A DNA stretch of 64,000 bases from Ephydatia muelleri. Lineage: Eukaryota > Porifera > Demospongiae > Spongillida > Spongillidae. Location of the stretch: contig JABACO010000009.1 in assembly GCA_013339895.1 (NCBI GenBank), positions 8,285,638-8,349,637 on the forward strand. Direction: 5' to 3'. The notes under the pieces were generated by a model. That model made no database searches and was not told the DNA's origin. It saw only the letters and a list, made by a program, of their open reading frames with translations. Each line of letters opens with the position of its first letter. Within the stretch, counting starts at the first letter, position 1. Positions 58,791 to 64,000 of the stretch are shown here, one piece after another. The translations under genes were made by a program, and so were the position numbers.

Positions 58791-59074
58791 TCTGTCGCAA
58801 CTGTTTCAGTTTGGCATCAATATGAACACAATGATTTTATGTGCTGGCAACAACATACACTATACGATGCAATACCTTTCCGCGCCAAAGTAAGGATTCC
58901 TAGATCATGCTGCGCAATCCTATGATTGCTTTGTGCAAATCGCTGCTTCGCGCAGAAATGTGCGCAATCCTTGGATTGCGCGCCAAAGTAAGGATTCCTA
59001 GATTGCGCAGCGCAATCTAGGATTGCGCACAAATTCCTGCTTCGCGCGGAACATAAATTTCTGAGAGGTTATCT

Positions 59075-61625
59075 AACGCTACATGTGGCAAACGCTATAT
59101 GGTGTTTGGAATGGCACAGATTCTGTTGAAACCACCGGATTCGTTTAATTTTCAAACGCCAGACGATTGGCCTCGGTGGATAGCCAGGTTCGTCCAGTTT
59201 CGTGCGGCATGCAGCGGGCCTTCGGATGAAAAACAGGTCTATACGCTACTTTGTTGTATGGGCGAAGGAGCGGCAGCAGTTCTCGCTTCGACTAACATAA
59301 CGGCCGAGGAACGGAAAGTCTACCTAAAGGTCGTTGAAATGTTCGACGCGTTTTTCAGGGTGAGAAAAAACGTGATATTCGAGAGAGCGCGATTTAATTG
59401 ACGATACCAGCGTGAAGGTGAACCGGTGGATACCTATACATCATGGAGCTGTACAAATTGTGACTACGGGCGCACTGCAAGCAGAAATGATCCGAGATAG
59501 GATCGCTGTAGGAATCAGAGACGAAGCCCTGTCAAAAAGATCTCAGCTTGCTCCAGAACTCACCTTGGAAAAAGCCAAGAAAATAGTAAGACAGCAGGAA
59601 GCGGTACAGGAACAGCAGCAAGTTCTGAAAGGTATGGAAGACGTCACACTGGGATGAAGCATCGGGCAGTAAAGAATACATAAGAGAAAGAGGCCAACCA
59701 GATAGCTACCCACAGAAGCAGAAGGTGAGGAAATGCCTAAGATGTAGCAGGGAACAACACCCTTTCAGTGAATGCCCTGCTAGAAAAGCTACATGCTATC
59801 GATGTCATCGGAAGGGTCACTTTAGCAAGTGTTGCTCATCTACATTAGTGGAAGATGTTTCGTCACCGAGCAAAGTGATCTGAACTCGGTGTTCCTGGAT
59901 ACTTTGTCATTGACAAATGAAAATTCATGGGCAATCAATGTAATGGTGGAAGGGGGACAAGTGAAGTTTAAAGTGGACACTGGTCTGGTAACTGCAATAT
60001 CGGAAAGGAGCTACAGTAACTTAAAGAAACCACAGTTGGAGAAAGCAGGAAAAAAACTGTACGGACCTGGACAATACCCTCTGAGAGTCTTAGGGCAGTT
60101 TAATGGCAAGGTATCTTACAATGGAAAAGAAAGCATTGAAACCATTTTTGTTGTGGCAGAACTTCGGACGAACTTGTTGGGTCTTCCAGCATCATTGCAC
60201 TGAAACTAATAGAGTGGAAGCAGTTAGTGTGTCATCCGTAATGGACGAATTTCCAGCACTCTTTCAAGGACTGGGTAATCTTGGAGAGCCTTTTGATATC
60301 TGTCTGCAGCCAAGTGCTAAACCATATGCACTTTTCACTCAACGGAATATCTCAATTCCATTGCGTCAGAAGGTTAGACAAGAGCTTGATAGAATGCTAT
60401 TGTTAGGAGTTATCTCAAAAGTACGTGGACATTCCTACACCATGGCGTGCCGGCATGGTCGTGGCTCCCAAAAAGAATGGGGATATCCGGATATGTGTGG
60501 GTTTCAGGCCTCTTAATAGCTGTGTTTTGAGAGAAGTACATCCACAACCAAAGGTTCATGAAACCCTGGCATTGCTAACTGGTGCAAAAATATTCAGCAA
60601 ACTGGATGCAAATAGTGGATTTTGGCCGATCCCATTGTCAGAATGTCAGTCAAAGCTGCTTACAACATTCATTACACCCTTCGGACAGTATGGCTTCAAT
60701 AAAATGCCTTTTGGGATAAGCAGTGCACCGGAGCACTTTCAAAAACGCATGAGCCGCATCCTGGAGGGCCTTGAAGAAGTTGTTTGCCAGATAGACAAGG
60801 ATCAAGACCAGCATGATGCATGCACGGTTGATGGTGGTCCTGAGAAGAATCCATGCAGTCAGAGGGCGTAACACTTAATAAGGATAAGTGTACCAAGTCT
60901 CATTCCTGGGTCACATCATTGATGAAACAGGCATCCGAGCAGACCATGAAAAAACTGCAGCTATACAAAACATTGAACCACCTCAAACTATCCCTAAATT
61001 GAGACACTTTCTTGGAATGGTGAACCAATTGGGCAAATTTTCTCCCAATCTGGCCCAAATCACACAGCCATTACGTGAGTTGCTAAAGAAAGCTAGCATT
61101 TGGCAGTAGACTGAAGCCCAACAACAGGCATTTACTGGAATTAAGAAGGAGCTCAGCCAGCCAACAGTGCTCTGCATCTATGACCCTAATGCTGAAACCA
61201 AAATATCAGCAGATGCTTCTTTGCATGAATTGGGTGCCGTACTTCTACAAAAGCATGATTCTGAGTGGAAACCTGTTGCATATGCCTCTCGTTCTTTGTC
61301 AGACACGGATGCTAATTATGCCCAAATAGAGAAAGAGGCATTGGCAAGTGTTTGGGCCTGCGAAAAGTTCTCCACTTATGTCCTTGGTATGCAGTTCATG
61401 ATCGAAACTGTTCATAAGCCTCTTGTGGTCAAAACACATGGGCGAACTACCACCTCGGATCTTTAGGTTTAGACTGAGACTAGCAAGGTTTGATTACATG
61501 ATCCAACCATGTGGCTGGGAAGATGCTGTTTACTGCGGACACCTTATCTCGTGCACCAAGACCATTTACGGAGAGAGATGTCAGACATGAAACTGAAATG
61601 TCAACGCTACATGTGTCAAACGCTA
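59075..61625 (+). mobile_element. Ty3/gypsy-like gag-pol fragment, broken, no LTRs seen
   Basis: Parts in order on the plus strand: gag (59099-about 59660, FNFQTPDDWPRW), zinc-knuckle region (about 59735-59835, CYRCHRKGHFSKCC), protease (about 59935-60180), RT (about 60420-60870), RT connection (60888-61110), RNase H (61167-about 61460, VAYASRSLSDTDANYAQIEK). It is broken in several (about six) places. Integrase and LTRs are not visible. AACGCTACATGTG is found at both limits (59075 and 61603). It begins 22 bp after the Ginger-like element ends. Confidence 0.8.
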
Positions 61626-61812
61626 CAGCTGTGTAACTAGATAGTGGTAACAAATACATATGAATGGACGCAGGCATGACATTATGAACACGAAAATAGT
61701 AATTATGATCAAAGTCATATGTCTACGCTCAAGCTACACACATGCAGACAAAGATTGAAAATATGGCACATGCTGACTTGATGTTATCGATCAGGCATAC
61801 CTTCGCATATCC

Positions 61813-62015
61813 AGAAATGGCCCATACATACGCGGTCATCCTGTTGTTTTTTTCCACATTGAATTTCAAACATGTTTAATAAACTCTAAAAATCGATTTG
61901 ATTATAATATGCATTTTTCATTTTTAAAAAACATTAAGCACCCTTTTACTAAAATCAAGACATTTAAATTAATTTCAACCGCGCATAATTAGTAAAAATT
62001 ATTTATAAATGTGAT
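61813..62015. repeat. CATATCCAGAAATG repeat family, copy 4
   Basis: It has the same left end as 43125 and 35784. TTAATTTCAACCGCGCATAA follows near its right side. Confidence 0.65.
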
Positions 62016-64000
62016 GACGCAGATATTTAAATATCATGTTAATACAATTCATGACGTCTACGACGAAACTTTGGCTCACGTGCACATGTAACATTGATTT
62101 AAATTTAAATAGTACAATAACGAAAGTCTTAATACAGCTTCTGCGCGAGGGTGTGGCTACTGCGGTACGCCCACGCATATGTGAAAAGTCAGTTAGTTGA
62201 TAAATAAATCATGCAACGCATGCCGATAGGGACTGACTAAACATTCAGAAATCATGTGTGCACACAATATATCTGTTATGCCTCATGGCAGTGTGCAATG
62301 TGATCTGTTCTTTTAATTTATAATTGTCTACTGGAACCAGCTAGTAGTTCTAACCAAGGATTATTAACTATTACAATCCTTGCTCGAACCCAGTGGGATA
62401 TGCCTCATGTCATTCTCTTTGTCAGTAGCACTCGCGGCATTACTTTCAAAATGTTTGTATTTTTCAACGCTTATACGTAAGTTCTATCAGTATACATAAA
62501 AAAGCTCGGTGATTTTTATATAGACTCTATTGCCTGGTAACCTCGGACAACGCTCAGTTACAATTTCCACGCTTTTCTTGTTCATTTCACTAGTTACGTG
62601 CATGCATGCATTGCGATACATGCGGTTGATGGTGCATGATCCAATTATGCTGTCATAGTCTGCGATTAATTAGGTTAAGTGATTGTGCATTATGCAAGAC
62701 AATACGGTGCAAGATAACATGACTGCACCGCTGCAGTAATGAATGCTTTGAAGTGCAGTTTACCCATACACATGCATGGTAAATGCATGATGAAGAGATT
62801 AGAACTAACTTGCTGCCCATGCAGGAGGCCTGCATACTTTTACTATCTGTGCGTGTGCACCTAAATTGGTGCACGCATTCAATATATGCATGATGCAAAT
62901 GGTTGCATGCATATGGTATATGGTTACAATGCAGAGTGCAGCAGATAGTATGCAGGCTTGCAACTACTGGTTATGACAATAGCAAGGTCAGGTATTGGCA
63001 TCTGTTTATAATCTTTCGTGCAGCTAGTATAGTCCTTCACAATTCACTGGGATAAATGTTCAGTTGATTTATGATCAAATTATATGCATGGTTGAATGGA
63101 TTGATGACTCCAGGTTAAAAGTGACACACCTAATGTTCGTGCAAAGGAGATCTGCGAGTATATATTGCATGCAAAGCGATCACGCAACGTAATACGTTTT
63201 TATTAATAGGACATTAAATAATAATCGAATCGGATCAGCTTCAAACGTTCTATAGATCTTGCAAATAAAAAAGCGGGGGAAATTAAAGGATGCACCGTAC
63301 ACCGAACTGACTGATCCCCCGCCATATAAATCTAGTCCCTCGTATATATGCTCTGAACAGACAATTTGCATGTCTGCGACATGAATTAATTAATCAACGA
63401 TGACCATACTATAAACTTTACACGCCAGCTGGCGTGGTCACAAATTTCAGATAGAAAGCCGTTTATAATTAGTTGTTCTCAAATGCAGACCGCCTGCATA
63501 AGTGACATGTTACCTAAGTTGCTGTAGCGGACCCGTGGGGTTGGACAAATTTGAACGGTTATGAAGCATCAAATTAGAATCGGAGCGCCACTTCGGTGAA
63601 TCGCGGTCTCAGTTCTTGTATTTCGAACACCTCCCGCCCCCCCCCCCCCCCCCCCCCCCCCCCCCGTTTTTGTACTCAACCAGGGCTCCACGAACCCCGG
63701 CCCCTTACCAAAATACGGCATGGATCCGCCCCTGCCAAGCGGGGATGTGGCCAGTAATAGTTTGTGAACATTTAGCGAGTTAATAAACCTAACTATAATT
63801 ATTCTGTTTAAAGCTTCATGTAATGGTACATACATGTAGCCGGCCGTGTTTCTGTTATGACGACCATTTATTCAATAATGGTCAAAATGGCGGCGCCAGT
63901 AACCGAACATTGTTCAAAGGCTCCCCGAACTAGAAAAATCTATGTAATGGAAAAAATAAATGGCATGAAAACATGAACCAATGTGCTGCAAATCATAATA
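62016..64000. other. No gene seen; MITE end near 63.7 kb
   Basis: This is AT-rich sequence with many short palindromes (CATGCATGCATG). At 63637-63734 a (C)29 tract is followed by GGATCCGCCCCTG, the complement of the hAT-like end CAGGGGCGGATCC. The matching other end was not found. Confidence 0.4.

Larger units (their letters stand above)
54755..59053. mobile_element. Ginger-like DNA transposon, 4.3 kb, broken
   Basis: About 95-bp terminal inverted repeats (54755-54849 and 58959-59053) start TGTTCCGCGCGAAGCAGGAA and are nearly perfect. They contain inner palindromes (GCGCAATCCAAGGATTGCGC). Inside, on the plus strand: a fragment of an integrase-type transposase C-terminus (55150-56010), a Cys-rich tail (56222-56327), and a Ulp1-protease/PHD protein (58225-58790). 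The integrase core is absent. Ginger elements are cut-and-paste transposons with retrovirus-like integrases, and some carry Ulp1 genes. The MITE at 56401-57816 is inserted in it. Confidence 0.75.

Overview
The window looks like a stretch of a compact invertebrate genome, most likely a sponge. Small phase-matched exons are separated by introns often only 55-110 bp long. An adhesion-type receptor and an NIDO/EGF matrix-type gene are present, and an RT family and Harbinger-, hAT- and Ginger-like transposons of the kind common in sponges and cnidarians lie between them. No bacterial operon structure is seen. The species assignment is inference.

Layout: 1-670 is the 5' end of a Ty3/gypsy-like LTR element on the minus strand that leaves the window. 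1809-16543 holds a plus-strand gene with an NIDO domain in two exons, a Trp/Cys-rich extracellular block, and at least 13 calcium-binding EGF exons. Its introns carry a broken RT element, minisatellites and nested palindromic transposons. 17250-about 22690 is a broken Ty3/gypsy element with both LTRs and another transposon inserted in its gag. 22865-27205 is a 12-exon adhesion GPCR (Ig, SEA-like, HRM, GAIN/GPS-like, seven TM). The exon phases chain perfectly across it.

27.4-42.3 kb is mostly repeats: a hAT-type MITE with an 8-bp target duplication, duplicated segments (one with a small internal inversion), microsatellites and hAT remnants. It also holds an intronless NmrA-family NAD(P)-binding gene (31964-32854). 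42.4-43.1 kb holds a chimera of a piece of the NIDO gene and the 3' half of the NmrA gene. 43.6-46.3 kb has a decayed transposase-like protein with a D-D-D-like core and a nuclease-like VEIKT motif, followed by a hAT C-terminus. 46733-49725 is an ISL2EU/Harbinger-type transposon with recognisable ends and two tail-to-tail genes (SWIM/YqaJ/PHD and THAP/DDE). It ends 68 bp upstream of an intronless sigma-class GST (49794-50402).

52.5-53.9 kb is a composite microsatellite with an inverted modular structure. 54755-59053 is a Ginger-like DNA transposon with about 95-bp inverted repeats, an integrase C-terminus and a Ulp1-protease/PHD protein. It is itself invaded by the second copy of the 28-kb hAT MITE. 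A broken gypsy gag-pol fragment (59075-61625) follows, and then unannotated sequence.

The host genes I can defend are four: NIDO-EGF, adhesion GPCR, NmrA-like reductase/regulator and GST. The first two lie head to tail on the same strand and could be one transcription unit split by the gypsy insertion, but a good signal peptide at 22865 favours two genes.
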